The notes: generated from the letters alone by a model not told the origin. A stretch of DNA of 64,000 nucleotides from Lacticaseibacillus sharpeae JCM 1186 = DSM 20505 (GCF_001436225.1 NZ_AYYO01000056.1:62001-126000); one strand, 5' to 3'. Counted from the first letter of the stretch, positions 7,857 to 17,060 are shown. A program made the numbers and translations.

Positions 7857-9626
7857 ATGATGCAACCAGGAAGCCGGCACCGGCATTACATCCCGCGCGG
7901 TGAAAAGGTCGGAATCAAAGACGCCCGGGGCACCATCATCCGCCTTGTTCGGTATTTGGGTAACTACCGCATGGCGCTGCTGGGCGTGTTCTTGATGACC
8001 ACGGTGACGACCATCGTGGGGACCCGCTATAACGGAATCGTGGTGGACACGTACATTGCCCACCACCGGTTATCCGCGCTCGCACTTGTCTGTGCCATCA
8101 TGGCCGTGAGTTACCTCATCGCGAGTGGGTTCACGTACTGGCAGAACCGGGTGATGATTAAGGTGGCCCAGGATACGAGTGCCCAGATTCGCCACGACAT
8201 CTTCGCGCGGATGCAGCAATTGCCAATGCGTTATTTTGACGTGCACGGTAACGGGGACATCATGAGCCGACTGAGTAACGATGTGGATAACATCAACATG
8301 GCGCTCATGCAGACGTTCATTCAGCTGTTCACCGGGATTGTTTCGGTAGTGGGGATGCTGGCGGCAATGCTCATTTTGAGCCCACTATTAACGGTGATTG
8401 TGCTGCTGAGCTCGGGAATGACCTACTTGTTCACCCGGTTCGTGGCCAGGATGACGCAGACGGCGTTCGTGACCCAGCAAGACGCTTTGGGCGAACTCAA
8501 CACCCAGATTGAGGAGGCCGTTTCGGGTAAGCAGGTGGTGCAGCTGTTTGGCCACGGCACCGCGACCCTGAATCGGTTTCAGCAAGTGAATGCCAAATAC
8601 ACCCGGGCGGCGTTCCGCGCCCAGGTATTCAGTGGCACCATGGGTCCGTTCAACAACATGACCAACAACATCGCCTACCTCTTGATTACGGCGGCCGGGG
8701 CGCTGGCCATTGTTTATGGTTATGCGGGCATCACGGTCGGCGTCATTTTCACCTTCCTCATCTACCTGCGTAACTTCACTGGGCCCATCAACAACATTCT
8801 GTCCCTCATCAATACCCTGCAGCTGTCCTTAGCTAGTGCGGAACGGGTCTTCGAAGTAATCGACAAGCCGGTAGAAACCGATGCGGAAGATGCCGCAGCG
8901 GTGAATACCACTAGCGGCCACGTCCAGTTTGACCACGTGACGTTCGCGTACGCTGACCGGGTGATTCTGCACGACGTCAACGTGACCGCTAAGCCGGGGG
9001 ACACGGTGGCGATTGTCGGGCCAACGGGGGCGGGGAAAACGACGATGATGAACCTGCTCACGAACCTCTACCCGCTGCGTTCCGGCCACGTCCTGCTCGA
9101 TGGGCGCGACGTGACGACGATTAAGCGGGCCAGTCTGCGCCGGCTGATCACGGTGGTGCAGCAAGAATCTTACCTGTTTACTGGCAGCGTGAAGGATAAT
9201 ATTCGCTACGCCAAACCGGATGCGACCGATGCCGAAGTGGTGGCGGCGGCCAAGGCGGCTAACGCGGATGGCTTCATTCGCCAGTTGCCACATGGCTACG
9301 ACACGGTCCTGACCGAAAATGCCAGCAGCTTGTCCCAAGGTCAGCGCCAACTGCTAAGTATTGCCCGGGCGTTCATCACGGGTGCACCCGTGCTCGTGCT
9401 CGATGAAGCGACCTCGTCCATCGATACGAACACCGAGGTTCAGGTGCAAAAAGCGATGACGGCACTGATGGCGGGCAAGACCAGTTTCGTCATTGCCCAC
9501 CGTTTGTCCACAATTGCTAATGCCAACCAGATTCTGGTGGTGGATGACGGCCGCATCGTGGAGCAGGGGACGCACGCAGACTTGCTGGCCAAGCACGGAT
9601 ATTATTACCGGTTGTACAATAGTTAG
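7857..9626 (+). CDS. ABC exporter half-transporter, catalytic subunit (LmrD/TM288-like)
   Basis: A 589-residue partner of the preceding gene, also with six N-terminal membrane helices and a C-terminal ATPase. Here Walker A (GPTGAGKTT), Walker B with catalytic Glu (VLVLDEATSSID) and the switch His (IAHRLSTI) are all normal, but the signature is LSQGQ instead of LSGGQ. The defects of the two subunits are complementary: one complete ATP site forms from this Walker A/B and the partner's FSGGQ. The start ATG 7857 has GGAGG within the end of the upstream gene. The likely role is export of drugs, lipids or other hydrophobic compounds. Confidence 0.9.
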   Translation: MMQPGSRHRHYIPRGEKVGIKDARGTIIRLVRYLGNYRMALLGVFLMTTVTTIVGTRYNGIVVDTYIAHHRLSALALVCAIMAVSYLIASGFTYWQNRVMIKVAQDTSAQIRHDIFARMQQLPMRYFDVHGNGDIMSRLSNDVDNINMALMQTFIQLFTGIVSVVGMLAAMLILSPLLTVIVLLSSGMTYLFTRFVARMTQTAFVTQQDALGELNTQIEEAVSGKQVVQLFGHGTATLNRFQQVNAKYTRAAFRAQVFSGTMGPFNNMTNNIAYLLITAAGALAIVYGYAGITVGVIFTFLIYLRNFTGPINNILSLINTLQLSLASAERVFEVIDKPVETDAEDAAAVNTTSGHVQFDHVTFAYADRVILHDVNVTAKPGDTVAIVGPTGAGKTTMMNLLTNLYPLRSGHVLLDGRDVTTIKRASLRRLITVVQQESYLFTGSVKDNIRYAKPDATDAEVVAAAKAANADGFIRQLPHGYDTVLTENASSLSQGQRQLLSIARAFITGAPVLVLDEATSSIDTNTEVQVQKAMTALMAGKTSFVIAHRLSTIANANQILVVDDGRIVEQGTHADLLAKHGYYYRLYNS

Positions 9627-9633
9627 TAGATTG

Positions 9634-9684
9634 AGAACTCGATTAGCGAAGCGCTTGAAGGCGTCAAGGTGACCGAGTTTTTAT
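9634..9684 (+). terminator. Possible terminator after the ABC exporter
   Basis: An outer stem (ACTCG at 9637-9641 with CGAGT at 9674-9678) and an inner CTTGA/TCAAG stem are followed by TTTTATTTT. Internal loops make it weaker than the other terminators here. Confidence 0.4.
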
Positions 9685-9722
9685 TTTCGCGCAATCTCGT
9701 GGCGGCAATTTGTCTGAATCAA

Positions 9723-9731
9723 TGATAGAAT
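9723..9731 (+). promoter_or_regulatory. Extended -10 promoter candidate for dnaX
   Basis: TG-A-TAGAAT (9723-9731) is an extended -10 element without a convincing -35. I looked here for the SRP RNA often found before dnaX and did not find its conserved core. Confidence 0.4.
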
Positions 9732-9827
9732 TAAGACCAGAGTATGCTCGCAAGTAGTGGAGCAAAATTATTGGGTAAGTTGCAATGCGGGTCAACTAGC
9801 GCGGCGCAATTAGAAAGGAAGGGTACC

Positions 9828-11630
9828 GTGAGTTATCAAGCACTTTATCGCGTATGGCGTCCGCAGACCTTCAGCACGGTGGTCGGGCAGGATGCGATAA
9901 CCCAGACCCTAAAAAATGCCGTTGTGTCCGGACAGACCAGTCACGCGTACCTGTTCACGGGTCCGCGGGGGACGGGGAAAACCTCTGTGGCGAAGATTCT
10001 GGCCAAGGCACTGAACTGTTTGCACCTGGTTGATGGCGAGCCGGACAACACCTGTGCCATTTGTACCGCGATTAACAACGGTAGCCAACCAGATGTCATC
10101 GAAATCGACGCGGCCAGTAACAACGGTGTGGACGAGATTCGCGAAATTCGGGATAAGGCCAAGTACGCGCCGACCGAAGCCCGCGTGAAGGTCTACATCA
10201 TCGACGAAGTGCACATGTTGTCCACAGGGGCATTCAACGCGCTGCTGAAGACGCTGGAAGAACCGCCCGCGCACGTGGTGTTCATTCTGGCGACCACGGA
10301 ACCAAATAAGATTCCCGCCACCATTATTTCCCGGACGCAACGGTTTGACTTCCGCCGCATCACCAGTGCCGATATTGAAGGCCACCTGGCCGAAATCCTG
10401 GCCGATAAGTCAATCACCTACGACGACAAGGCACTCGCGGTTATTGCCCGGGCTGCCGATGGGGGGATGCGGGATGCACTCTCCATCCTCGATCAGGTGC
10501 TGAGTTTCGGCGACAACCACGTCACGGAGCAAAACGCGCGCGACGTCACGGGGTCGGTCACCACGGCGGACCTCGGCGGCTACCTTAAGGCGGTGCATGG
10601 CGGCGACGTGGCGGCGGGGTTAGCGACCATCGACCGCATTTTAAGCGCGGGTCGGGACGCGGCCCGGCTGATTGAAGATTTGATTAGTTACGCCCGCGAC
10701 CTTCTGGTGTACCAGGCGGCACCGAAGCTGGTGGATGCAGCGGATATGGCGCTGCTTGACGACGGCTTTGCGGCTTTGGCCACAGCGTTGCCGGCGAGTT
10801 GGTTGTATCAGGTGGTGGACCTTTTGAACGGCACGCAGCAGCAGTTGCGGGCAACCAACCAGCCCGATTTGTACTTGCAGGTGGCGACGGTGCGCCTGGC
10901 AGAGCTAGCAAACCAGCCCGTCGTTCAGACGCAAACGCCAACTGCTACTGCCGACAATGCCGAGGTCGCGCAACTAAAGGCGCAACTGGCCCAATTGCAG
11001 GCGCAGGTGAACGGTCTTGCTGAACGGCCAGCCGCTGCAGCCCCGACAAGTGCCGGAACGGCTGTGCGGCGGGCGCCACGCCAGCGCCAAGCAAGCGGGA
11101 AGCCCAAGGTGAACACCGCCGCGATTTACCCAATTTTGCAACACGCCACCCGTGACGACCTCAACGCTCTGCAGGATGTCTGGCCGGACGTACTGAATCG
11201 GCTCAGCGACATCAAGCACAGCATGATGAACGTGTCGGAACCCGTGGCCGCCAGCAAGGAAGGCGTGATTGTCAGTTTTGACAACGACTTTTACATTGAG
11301 CGGGTCTTGGGCGATGCGACGTTGCTGCAAGAAATGCGCGATGGACTGAAGGCAATGACGGGCCGGGATGAAAAAGTGGTCCTGGTTGAAAAAGCCCAGT
11401 GGCCCCGCGTGCGGCAGAACTTCATCAAGGAAGTGGGCTTCACCCGCACCCCGAAGGACACGCCGGCAGCAGAGCCACAAGCAATAGAAGCAACGCCCGC
11501 GGCCGACAAAGCACCAACCAGCACGCCAGACCAACCAGCACCCGCTGCACCGGCAACCACCGATGACGGAGTGGTTAAGGAACTGACAAATCTGTTTGGC
11601 AGCGAGAACGTTGACGTTAAGAACGACTAA
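9828..11630 (+). CDS. dnaX: DNA polymerase III subunit gamma/tau
   Basis: A 600-residue clamp-loader ATPase, central to loading the sliding clamp and coupling the replisome. It begins SYQALYRVWRPQTF as in DnaX. Walker A is GPRGTGKTS (45-53), Walker B is YIIDEVHML and the sensor 1 region is IISRTQRFDF. The zinc module keeps three Cys (about residues 64, 76, 79); the expected fourth position is Asp (EPDNTC). A proline/alanine-rich C-terminal tail (after about residue 540) is the tau-type extension. The start is GTG 9828 with AAAGGAAGGG upstream; the in-frame extension to 9744 has no ribosome site. It heads the dnaX-ybaB-recR-tmk block. Confidence 0.95.
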   Translation: MSYQALYRVWRPQTFSTVVGQDAITQTLKNAVVSGQTSHAYLFTGPRGTGKTSVAKILAKALNCLHLVDGEPDNTCAICTAINNGSQPDVIEIDAASNNGVDEIREIRDKAKYAPTEARVKVYIIDEVHMLSTGAFNALLKTLEEPPAHVVFILATTEPNKIPATIISRTQRFDFRRITSADIEGHLAEILADKSITYDDKALAVIARAADGGMRDALSILDQVLSFGDNHVTEQNARDVTGSVTTADLGGYLKAVHGGDVAAGLATIDRILSAGRDAARLIEDLISYARDLLVYQAAPKLVDAADMALLDDGFAALATALPASWLYQVVDLLNGTQQQLRATNQPDLYLQVATVRLAELANQPVVQTQTPTATADNAEVAQLKAQLAQLQAQVNGLAERPAAAAPTSAGTAVRRAPRQRQASGKPKVNTAAIYPILQHATRDDLNALQDVWPDVLNRLSDIKHSMMNVSEPVAASKEGVIVSFDNDFYIERVLGDATLLQEMRDGLKAMTGRDEKVVLVEKAQWPRVRQNFIKEVGFTRTPKDTPAAEPQAIEATPAADKAPTSTPDQPAPAAPATTDDGVVKELTNLFGSENVDVKND

Positions 11631-11689
11631 AATATAAATAGCAAAAGCGGTGCGCAGCAGTTGCGACCGCAATTAAAAGGAGAACAATT

Positions 11690-12004
11690 ATGCCAAATAT
11701 GGGAATGGGTAACATGCAGAACATGATGCGTCAGGCCAAGAAGATGCAAAAGGACCTCGAGAACGCGCAAAAGGAACTGAACGCATCCACGTTCACGGGT
11801 ACCAGTGCGCAGGACATGGTCACCGCCACCTTCACCGGCGAGCGGAAGCTGACCGAACTGAACATCAAGCCTGAAGCCATCGACCCTGATGATCCCGACA
11901 TGGTTGCCGACCTGGTACTCGAAGCCGTGAATAACGGTCTGGCCGCCGTTGAAAAGGCGACCCAGTCCAAGATGGGCAAGTACACCCGGGGCATGGGCTT
12001 CTAA
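11690..12004 (+). CDS. YbaB/EbfC nucleoid-associated protein
   Basis: A 104-residue small DNA-binding protein. The Met-rich N-terminus with a long helix (NMMRQAKKMQKDLENAQKEL) is followed by the beta-hairpin core (VTATFTGERKLTELNIKPEAIDPDDPDMVADLVLEAVNNGL) that defines the YbaB fold. Family members form dimers that bind DNA with little sequence preference, and the gene nearly always sits between dnaX and recR, as here. A strong AAAAGGAG precedes ATG 11690. Confidence 0.95.
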   Translation: MPNMGMGNMQNMMRQAKKMQKDLENAQKELNASTFTGTSAQDMVTATFTGERKLTELNIKPEAIDPDDPDMVADLVLEAVNNGLAAVEKATQSKMGKYTRGMGF

Positions 12005-12055
12005 TCTGCCCCCTGCGTTGCTACTGTTGCGCATAATATTCGTGGAGGTTTGCTC

Positions 12056-12655
12056 TTGCAGTATCCAGAACCAATTGAACGCTTAATTGATAGTTACATG
12101 AAACTGCCCGGAATCGGGGAGAAGACGGCCACCCGCCTCGCTTTTTTCACCATCGACATGGACCAGGATGACGTGGCGGCTTTTGCTAGCAGTCTCACCG
12201 CAGCCAAGACGCAGCTGCACTATTGCTCCGTCTGCGGCAACATCACGGATGATGACCCCTGCAGCATTTGCACGGACACCAGCCGCGACCAGACCAAGAT
12301 TCTAGTGGTGGAACAGGTGAAGGACGTCATGAGTATCGACCGGATGGATGAATACCACGGCCTGTACCACGTCTTGCACGGGGTGATGTCCCCACTTGAA
12401 GGTACGGGGCCGGAAGACCTCAACATCGCTAGTTTGTTGCACCGGCTGCAGGATAACGACGCCGTGAACGAGGTCATCGTTGCGACGAACGCCACGCCTG
12501 AAGGGGAAGCTACCGCGATGTACCTGGCCCGGCTCATCAAGCCCGCGGGCATCCGCGTGACGCGCCTAGCCCACGGACTGGCGGTCGGCAGCGACATTGA
12601 ATACGCGGACCAGATGACCTTGATGAAGGCCGTTGAGGGCCGCACCGAGATTTAG
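12056..12655 (+). CDS. recR: Recombination mediator protein RecR
   Basis: A 199-residue RecR. It begins [30 protein letters not shown], the helix-hairpin-helix DNA-binding part. The Cys4 zinc finger (HYCSVCGN...DDPCSIC, about 55-72) follows, then a Toprim domain starting at [11 protein letters not shown]. RecR works with RecO and RecF to load RecA on gapped DNA. The start is TTG 12056, 7 bases after GGAGG, which reproduces the usual family N-terminus. It is third in the dnaX block. Confidence 0.95.
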   Translation: MQYPEPIERLIDSYMKLPGIGEKTATRLAFFTIDMDQDDVAAFASSLTAAKTQLHYCSVCGNITDDDPCSICTDTSRDQTKILVVEQVKDVMSIDRMDEYHGLYHVLHGVMSPLEGTGPEDLNIASLLHRLQDNDAVNEVIVATNATPEGEATAMYLARLIKPAGIRVTRLAHGLAVGSDIEYADQMTLMKAVEGRTEI

Positions 12656-12680
12656 ACAAAACACTTGAGGTGAACGGAAC

Positions 12681-12950
12681 ATGTTTGGACGAAAGAAAAC
12701 CGTGACGAAGGCGCAAAAAGACGCTAACCTGTTAAACTTGATTTACACGGTGCGCGACGGGATTGCCCGGGAACGTTCGCTTGCCAGCGCCAATGTCGGC
12801 GGAATGACCGAACGGCAGAAGGCCAGCATTGCCAGCCAGGAAGGGCTCTTTGATTTCCTGCACCGACAAGCACGGGCGCGGAAGGTTAGTGCCAAGCAGG
12901 TGGAAGAATTCTCCGTGCGGTTTAACCTCGAGAAGATTAACAAGGAGTGA
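12681..12950 (+). CDS. YaaL family protein (DUF2508)
   Basis: An 89-residue, highly charged, helical protein of unknown function. The pattern FGRKK near the start, a middle helix with DANLLNLIYTVRDGIARERSLA, and its position between recR and tmk match the YaaL/DUF2508 family of Firmicutes. It has no membrane segment or catalytic motif. GAGGTGAACGGAAC precedes ATG 12681. Confidence 0.85.
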   Translation: MFGRKKTVTKAQKDANLLNLIYTVRDGIARERSLASANVGGMTERQKASIASQEGLFDFLHRQARARKVSAKQVEEFSVRFNLEKINKE

Positions 12951-12955
12951 ATTCA

Positions 12956-13591
12956 GTGCCTGGAAAATTCATTACGTTCGAAGGCCCAGACGGTGCGGGG
13001 AAGGATAGCGTGCTCGACGCGATTATCCCGGACTTGCGGGCCAAGATGGGCGATAAGTTAGTGGTTACGCGTGAACCGGGCGGTGACCCCATTGCCGAGC
13101 AAATCCGCGACGTGATTTTGGACCCCCAAAACACGCGGATGGATGACCGAACGGAGGCGCTGTTATATGCGGCTTCCCGGCGGCAACACCTGCAAGATGT
13201 GATTGAACCCGCATTGGCGCGGGGCGCAGTCGTAATTTGCGACCGCTTTGTGGACAGTTCCGTTGCGTACCAGGGCGCTGGCCGCCAGATTGGTGAACAG
13301 GAAGTCTTCGCGCTCAACCAGTTCGCAACGAACGGGCGCACGCCTGATTTGACGGTGTACCTCGACGTGCCCGCTCAGGTCGGACTCGACCGGATTAAGG
13401 CGCACCGCAAAGACACCCAGTATGACCGGCTTGACCAGGAAGAAACGGCTTTTCACGACCGGGTGCGCGCGGCGTACTTACGGTTGGCGCAGGCCAATCC
13501 GGAGCGCATCGTCACCGTTGATGCAATGCAGCCCTTGGCGGCAGTCATTGCCGATGTCCAGGCAGTACTAACCGAGAACATTCCGCGTTAG
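12956..13591 (+). CDS. tmk: Thymidylate kinase
   Basis: A 211-residue dTMP kinase that makes dTDP for DNA synthesis. It has the P-loop FEGPDGAGKDS (about 8-18), the DRY-like VVICDRFVDSSVAYQGAGR and a VTREPGG segment that contacts substrate. The P-loop has Asp after the Lys where Thr or Ser is normal; the codons read GGG-AAG-GAT-AGC, so this is not a misread frame. GTG 12956 was chosen, 8 bases after AAGGAG; an earlier GTG at 12947 overlaps that site. It precedes pstA and holB, its usual company. Confidence 0.93.
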   Translation: MPGKFITFEGPDGAGKDSVLDAIIPDLRAKMGDKLVVTREPGGDPIAEQIRDVILDPQNTRMDDRTEALLYAASRRQHLQDVIEPALARGAVVICDRFVDSSVAYQGAGRQIGEQEVFALNQFATNGRTPDLTVYLDVPAQVGLDRIKAHRKDTQYDRLDQEETAFHDRVRAAYLRLAQANPERIVTVDAMQPLAAVIADVQAVLTENIPR

Positions 13592-13615
13592 TGCTACCAG
13601 TTTAGGAGGATGAAC

Positions 13616-13951
13616 ATGAAATTAGTATTAGCAATCGTTCAGGATCAGGATGCTGCCCGTCTCAGTGCAGCCTTCGTCGACAACAACGTGCGGGCGACTA
13701 AGCTCAGTTCGACCGGGGGCTTCCTGCGCGCCGGCAACTCCACGTACATCGTGGGGGTGGACGATAAGCGGGTGCAGGAAGTGCTCGACATCATCAAGCG
13801 CAACTGTGAATCCCGGGAAGAGTACACGACGCCGCCACTGATTAGCGTTGACGCAGCGGCGGGCGATTCCGCGGCAGTGCGGCCAATTGAGGTCCGCGTT
13901 GGCGGGGCGACCGTCTTCGTGATGCCTGTGGATTCATTCCACCAGTTCTAA
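13616..13951 (+). CDS. Cyclic-di-AMP receptor protein (PstA/DarA, YaaQ)
   Basis: A 111-residue PII-like protein that binds c-di-AMP. The typical start MKLVLAIVQDQDAARLSAAFVDNNVRATKLSSTGGFLRAGNST is present, including the TGGF loop that contacts the nucleotide. Its output in the cell is still unclear. ATG 13616 has AGGAGG at optimal spacing; ATG 13610 overlaps that site. Its stop overlaps the holB start (TAATG). In the same window is a KimA-like potassium transporter, another class of c-di-AMP target in relatives. Confidence 0.92.
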   Translation: MKLVLAIVQDQDAARLSAAFVDNNVRATKLSSTGGFLRAGNSTYIVGVDDKRVQEVLDIIKRNCESREEYTTPPLISVDAAAGDSAAVRPIEVRVGGATVFVMPVDSFHQF

Positions 13952-14940
13952 TGGCGACGGGGACAAATTTGCCGGCAGGGTTAGTCCGGCAGTTCAGCAA
14001 CGTCATCGACCGTGACCAACTCAGTCAGGCGTACATTTTCGCAGGGGCTGCGGGTGCGGGCAAAGTGCCGCTGGCAATGTGGATTGCCAAGCGCCTTTTT
14101 TGCACGAACCTGCAAGCTGGTCAGCCGTGCAATGCGTGCGGTGAGTGCCTGCGCATCGACACGGGGAATAATCCCGATGTGTTGACCGTGGCGCCAGAAG
14201 GCCAGAGCATTAAGGCCGAGGCCATTCGCGGACTCAAGGAAGAAATGGGCAAGAGCTCCGTTGAAGGCCACCGGCGCATCTTCATCATTCAGGATGCGGA
14301 CCGGATGACCGTCAGCGCGGCCAACAGCCTGCTGAAGTTCTTCGAGGAACCACTGCCGGGGATGATTATTATCCTGACCACCACCGCCAAGAACCGGCTG
14401 CTGCCCACCGTGTTATCACGGGCGCAGATTGTGCAGTTCCCGCCGCCAGCGTGGCAGGCAACCGTCGACGCGTTAAGTGCTGCGGGGGTATCAGGATCAC
14501 TGGCCCCATTGATTGCCCGGCTGACCAGTGATGTTGCGGCGGGCGTCACTCTGGCCGGTGATGAGGACTTTAACAACCGCCTGGCTAGCGTGAAAAAGCT
14601 GGTGCAATTACTGGCCAGCGGCGATGGCCTGGCTTTTCCATTCATCCAGACGGACCTGATGAAGCAAGTCAGTGACAAAAACGACCAGCGCCAAGTACTG
14701 CGTTTGCTCGCACTGATTTACGCGGAGGCCATGCGGCGCAGCACCGGCGCACCAGCGCAATTGTTAAAAAATGATGCGGCGGTAGACCAGCTGGCCAGCA
14801 AGTCCCTGCGCCAGCTGAGTGACGGGCTCGATGCAATTTTGACCGCGACCGTGCAGCTGGAGGGCAACGTGGCCTTCCAGGCGAACTGTGAACAGCTGGT
14901 GCTGAAATTATTGCAGCGGGCGCCAGAATTAACCAAGTAA
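13951..14940 (+). CDS. holB: DNA polymerase III subunit delta'
   Basis: A 329-residue clamp-loader subunit. The P-loop region is degenerate (GAAGAGKVPLA), as expected for the non-hydrolysing delta'. The zinc module is intact (FCTNLQAGQPCNACGEC). The EEPLPGMIIILTTTAKNRLLPTVLSRAQIVQF stretch matches sensor 1 and SRC-like motifs. The C-terminal collar domain is less conserved. ATG 13951 overlaps the stop of pstA by one base, so expression is coupled. Confidence 0.93.
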   Translation: MATGTNLPAGLVRQFSNVIDRDQLSQAYIFAGAAGAGKVPLAMWIAKRLFCTNLQAGQPCNACGECLRIDTGNNPDVLTVAPEGQSIKAEAIRGLKEEMGKSSVEGHRRIFIIQDADRMTVSAANSLLKFFEEPLPGMIIILTTTAKNRLLPTVLSRAQIVQFPPPAWQATVDALSAAGVSGSLAPLIARLTSDVAAGVTLAGDEDFNNRLASVKKLVQLLASGDGLAFPFIQTDLMKQVSDKNDQRQVLRLLALIYAEAMRRSTGAPAQLLKNDAAVDQLASKSLRQLSDGLDAILTATVQLEGNVAFQANCEQLVLKLLQRAPELTK

Positions 14941-14976
14941 TTAAACGGTGGGCAGGGGCTCACGGGGAGATGCAAC

Positions 14977-15339
14977 ATGGAACAGACGAATCTTTTGGAA
15001 GAATTCATGACCCTCAGCAAACAAGCCGAGGAGCTCAGTGCCAAGGTGGCCGGATTGAAGGATGCGGTGACGGTGGTGCTGGAGCAAAATGCAGAATTAC
15101 GGATGAACAACGGCCGGCTGCGTGAACGGATTGAACAGCTAACCACTGAGGCGGAGGCCAGTGAACCGGAGACGGTGGCGCCAAGTGCCGAGACGGGGAT
15201 GAGTAAGTCCCGCCAAAACCTCGAAAAGATTTATATGGAGGGGTACCACGTGTGCTCGAAATTCTACGGTCAGCATCTGGAGCCCGGCGAGTCCTGCGCT
15301 TTTTGCACGGACATCATCTACGGTGACCGCGGCCGTTAA
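14977..15339 (+). CDS. yabA: Replication initiation control protein YabA
   Basis: A 120-residue negative regulator of replication initiation that bridges DnaA and the sliding clamp. An N-terminal leucine-rich coiled coil (residues about 5-55) mediates tetramerisation. The C-terminal zinc domain has the pattern HVC-x12-CAFC, giving the expected His/Cys ligands. A linker rich in Glu/Ala lies between them. The start is ATG 14977. Its location between holB and rsmI is conserved in Firmicutes. Confidence 0.93.
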   Translation: MEQTNLLEEFMTLSKQAEELSAKVAGLKDAVTVVLEQNAELRMNNGRLRERIEQLTTEAEASEPETVAPSAETGMSKSRQNLEKIYMEGYHVCSKFYGQHLEPGESCAFCTDIIYGDRGR

Positions 15340-15380
15340 GCCAATTGCTGACGGTGGCAGTGGATTAGGAAGGATCGATT

Positions 15381-16244
15381 ATGCAGCTTCAATCTAGTTT
15401 TGCAAACCACAATACCGGGACACTATATTTGGTGCCCACCCCCATTGGCAATCTGGACGACATGACTATGCGCGCCGTGAAGACGCTCCAGGATGTCGAC
15501 ATGATTGCGGCGGAGGACACACGGAATACCGCCAAACTGCTCAACCACTTCGAAATCACCACCAAGCAGATTAGCTTCCACGAGCACAACACGCAGCAGC
15601 GAATTCCGGAATTGCTGCAGTACCTGCGGGATGGTCAGAGCATTGCGCAGGTGAGTGACGCCGGCATGCCGTCGATTAGCGATCCCGGCAAGGAACTCGT
15701 GGCCGCGGCAATCGACGCGGACATTCCGGTTGTGCCGCTACCAGGGGCCAACGCCGGCATCACCGCGCTGATTGCATCTGGTTTGGCGCCGCAGCCATTT
15801 ACTTTCTACGGTTTTGTGCAGCGCAAAAAATCGGTGCAGGCTGAGGAATTAGCCGGCTTAGCGCACCACCCGGCGACCCTGATTTTCTATGAAGCACCGC
15901 ACCGGCTGGCCAAAACGCTGACGGCGATGGCGGCGGCATTTGGCGGCGACCGGCGTGCGGTCCTCGCTCGTGAATTAACCAAGCGCTATGAAGAATTCGC
16001 GCGCGGAACGCTCACCGAGCTCATTGAGCAGGCCGCCAATCCGCGGGGCGAGTACGTGATTCTGGTTGCGCCCGGTCCCGCGGCAGCACCAGCAGAAGCT
16101 GCCGGACCGGAGCTACCCGTGGTGGAAGCGGTGCAGACCCTGATTGATGCGGGGCAGAAGCCAAACGCGGCCATTAAGCAGGTGGCAAAGGAACGCGGGC
16201 TGGAGCGCCAAGCGGTCTACAATGAATTCCACGAAATCGATTAA
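15381..16244 (+). CDS. rsmI: 16S rRNA (cytidine1402-2'-O)-methyltransferase
   Basis: A 287-residue SAM-dependent tetrapyrrole-methylase-fold enzyme that 2'-O-methylates C1402 in the decoding centre. The N-terminus GTLYLVPTPIGNLDDMTMRAVKTL is diagnostic for RsmI, and VSDAGMPSISDPG is the SAM-binding loop. The C-terminal helical region after about residue 245 is variable. AGGAAGGATCG precedes ATG 15381. Confidence 0.95.
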   Translation: MQLQSSFANHNTGTLYLVPTPIGNLDDMTMRAVKTLQDVDMIAAEDTRNTAKLLNHFEITTKQISFHEHNTQQRIPELLQYLRDGQSIAQVSDAGMPSISDPGKELVAAAIDADIPVVPLPGANAGITALIASGLAPQPFTFYGFVQRKKSVQAEELAGLAHHPATLIFYEAPHRLAKTLTAMAAAFGGDRRAVLARELTKRYEEFARGTLTELIEQAANPRGEYVILVAPGPAAAPAEAAGPELPVVEAVQTLIDAGQKPNAAIKQVAKERGLERQAVYNEFHEID

Positions 16245-16306
16245 GCGGTAGTGGGGCTGCACGTTGGTCCCGCCAGGTGCTGGCAGTAGTCAGAAAGGAA
16301 GTTCTT

Positions 16307-17041
16307 GTGCGATATTCTGAATCAATTAGCATTCCATTTTACATGGTGAATGAAGAGGGCACCTTGACCCTGGCCAACCTGGTTAACCTGGTGCAACAGG
16401 TGTCAGAACACCAACTGCACGGGCGCAGTAGCCAGCTTGACCTGGTTGCCCGCTACAACATCGGTTGGGTGATTACGCAATCCCAAATCGAGATTAAGCG
16501 CATGCCACAGGCCGAGGAACAGGTCACCCTGTGGACTGAAGCAACTGCGTACAACCGGCTGCTGTGCTACCGTGATTACGGCGTGATTGATGCAGACGGC
16601 AACGACATCGTGACTGTCCACAGCACGTGGGTGATGATGGATTTAAGCACGCGCAAGATTGTACCGGTCATCGACGCCATTGTCGAAGACTTCGGCGCGG
16701 CCAAAGTGACGCGGGTGAAGCGCCTGCCCCGGCTGCCTAAGTTTGCCGACCCTGAAGGCGAGCGCACATACTGGGTACGCTACTTTGATATCGACACCAA
16801 CCACCACGTGAATAACGTTCATTATTTTGACTGGATGCAAGACGCGATCGGCTATGACTGGATGCGTACGCACACATTGACCGCAGCCAACATTAAGTAC
16901 GAGCGGGAAGTTGAACCCGGCACCCAGTTGCAGTCGCAGTACAAGGTGGTGCAAGAAGACGGCAAGCTTGCCACTTACCACCAGGTGCGGGTGGGCGAAA
17001 CCGTCAACGCCACTGCCCATTTAGAATGGCAAAACAAATAA
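16307..17041 (+). CDS. Acyl-ACP thioesterase (FatA/FatB type)
   Basis: A 244-residue double hot-dog thioesterase that releases fatty acids from acyl carrier protein. Each half has a hot-dog fold. The second carries YFDIDTNHHVNNVHYFDWM, with the catalytic Asn/His pattern (DxNxHVNN) known from plant Fat enzymes and their lactobacillar homologues. The start is GTG 16307 after AAAGGAAG; an upstream in-frame extension to 16277 lacks a site. It follows rsmI and is closed by a strong terminator. Confidence 0.88.
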   Translation: MRYSESISIPFYMVNEEGTLTLANLVNLVQQVSEHQLHGRSSQLDLVARYNIGWVITQSQIEIKRMPQAEEQVTLWTEATAYNRLLCYRDYGVIDADGNDIVTVHSTWVMMDLSTRKIVPVIDAIVEDFGAAKVTRVKRLPRLPKFADPEGERTYWVRYFDIDTNHHVNNVHYFDWMQDAIGYDWMRTHTLTAANIKYEREVEPGTQLQSQYKVVQEDGKLATYHQVRVGETVNATAHLEWQNK

Positions 17042-17060
17042 TTTAATAACGAACCCGTGC

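Noticed and set aside
9627-9827. SRP (4.5S/scRNA) gene upstream of dnaX
   Set aside because: I searched this gap for the conserved GGTCAGGTCCGGAAGGAAGC-type core and it is not present.
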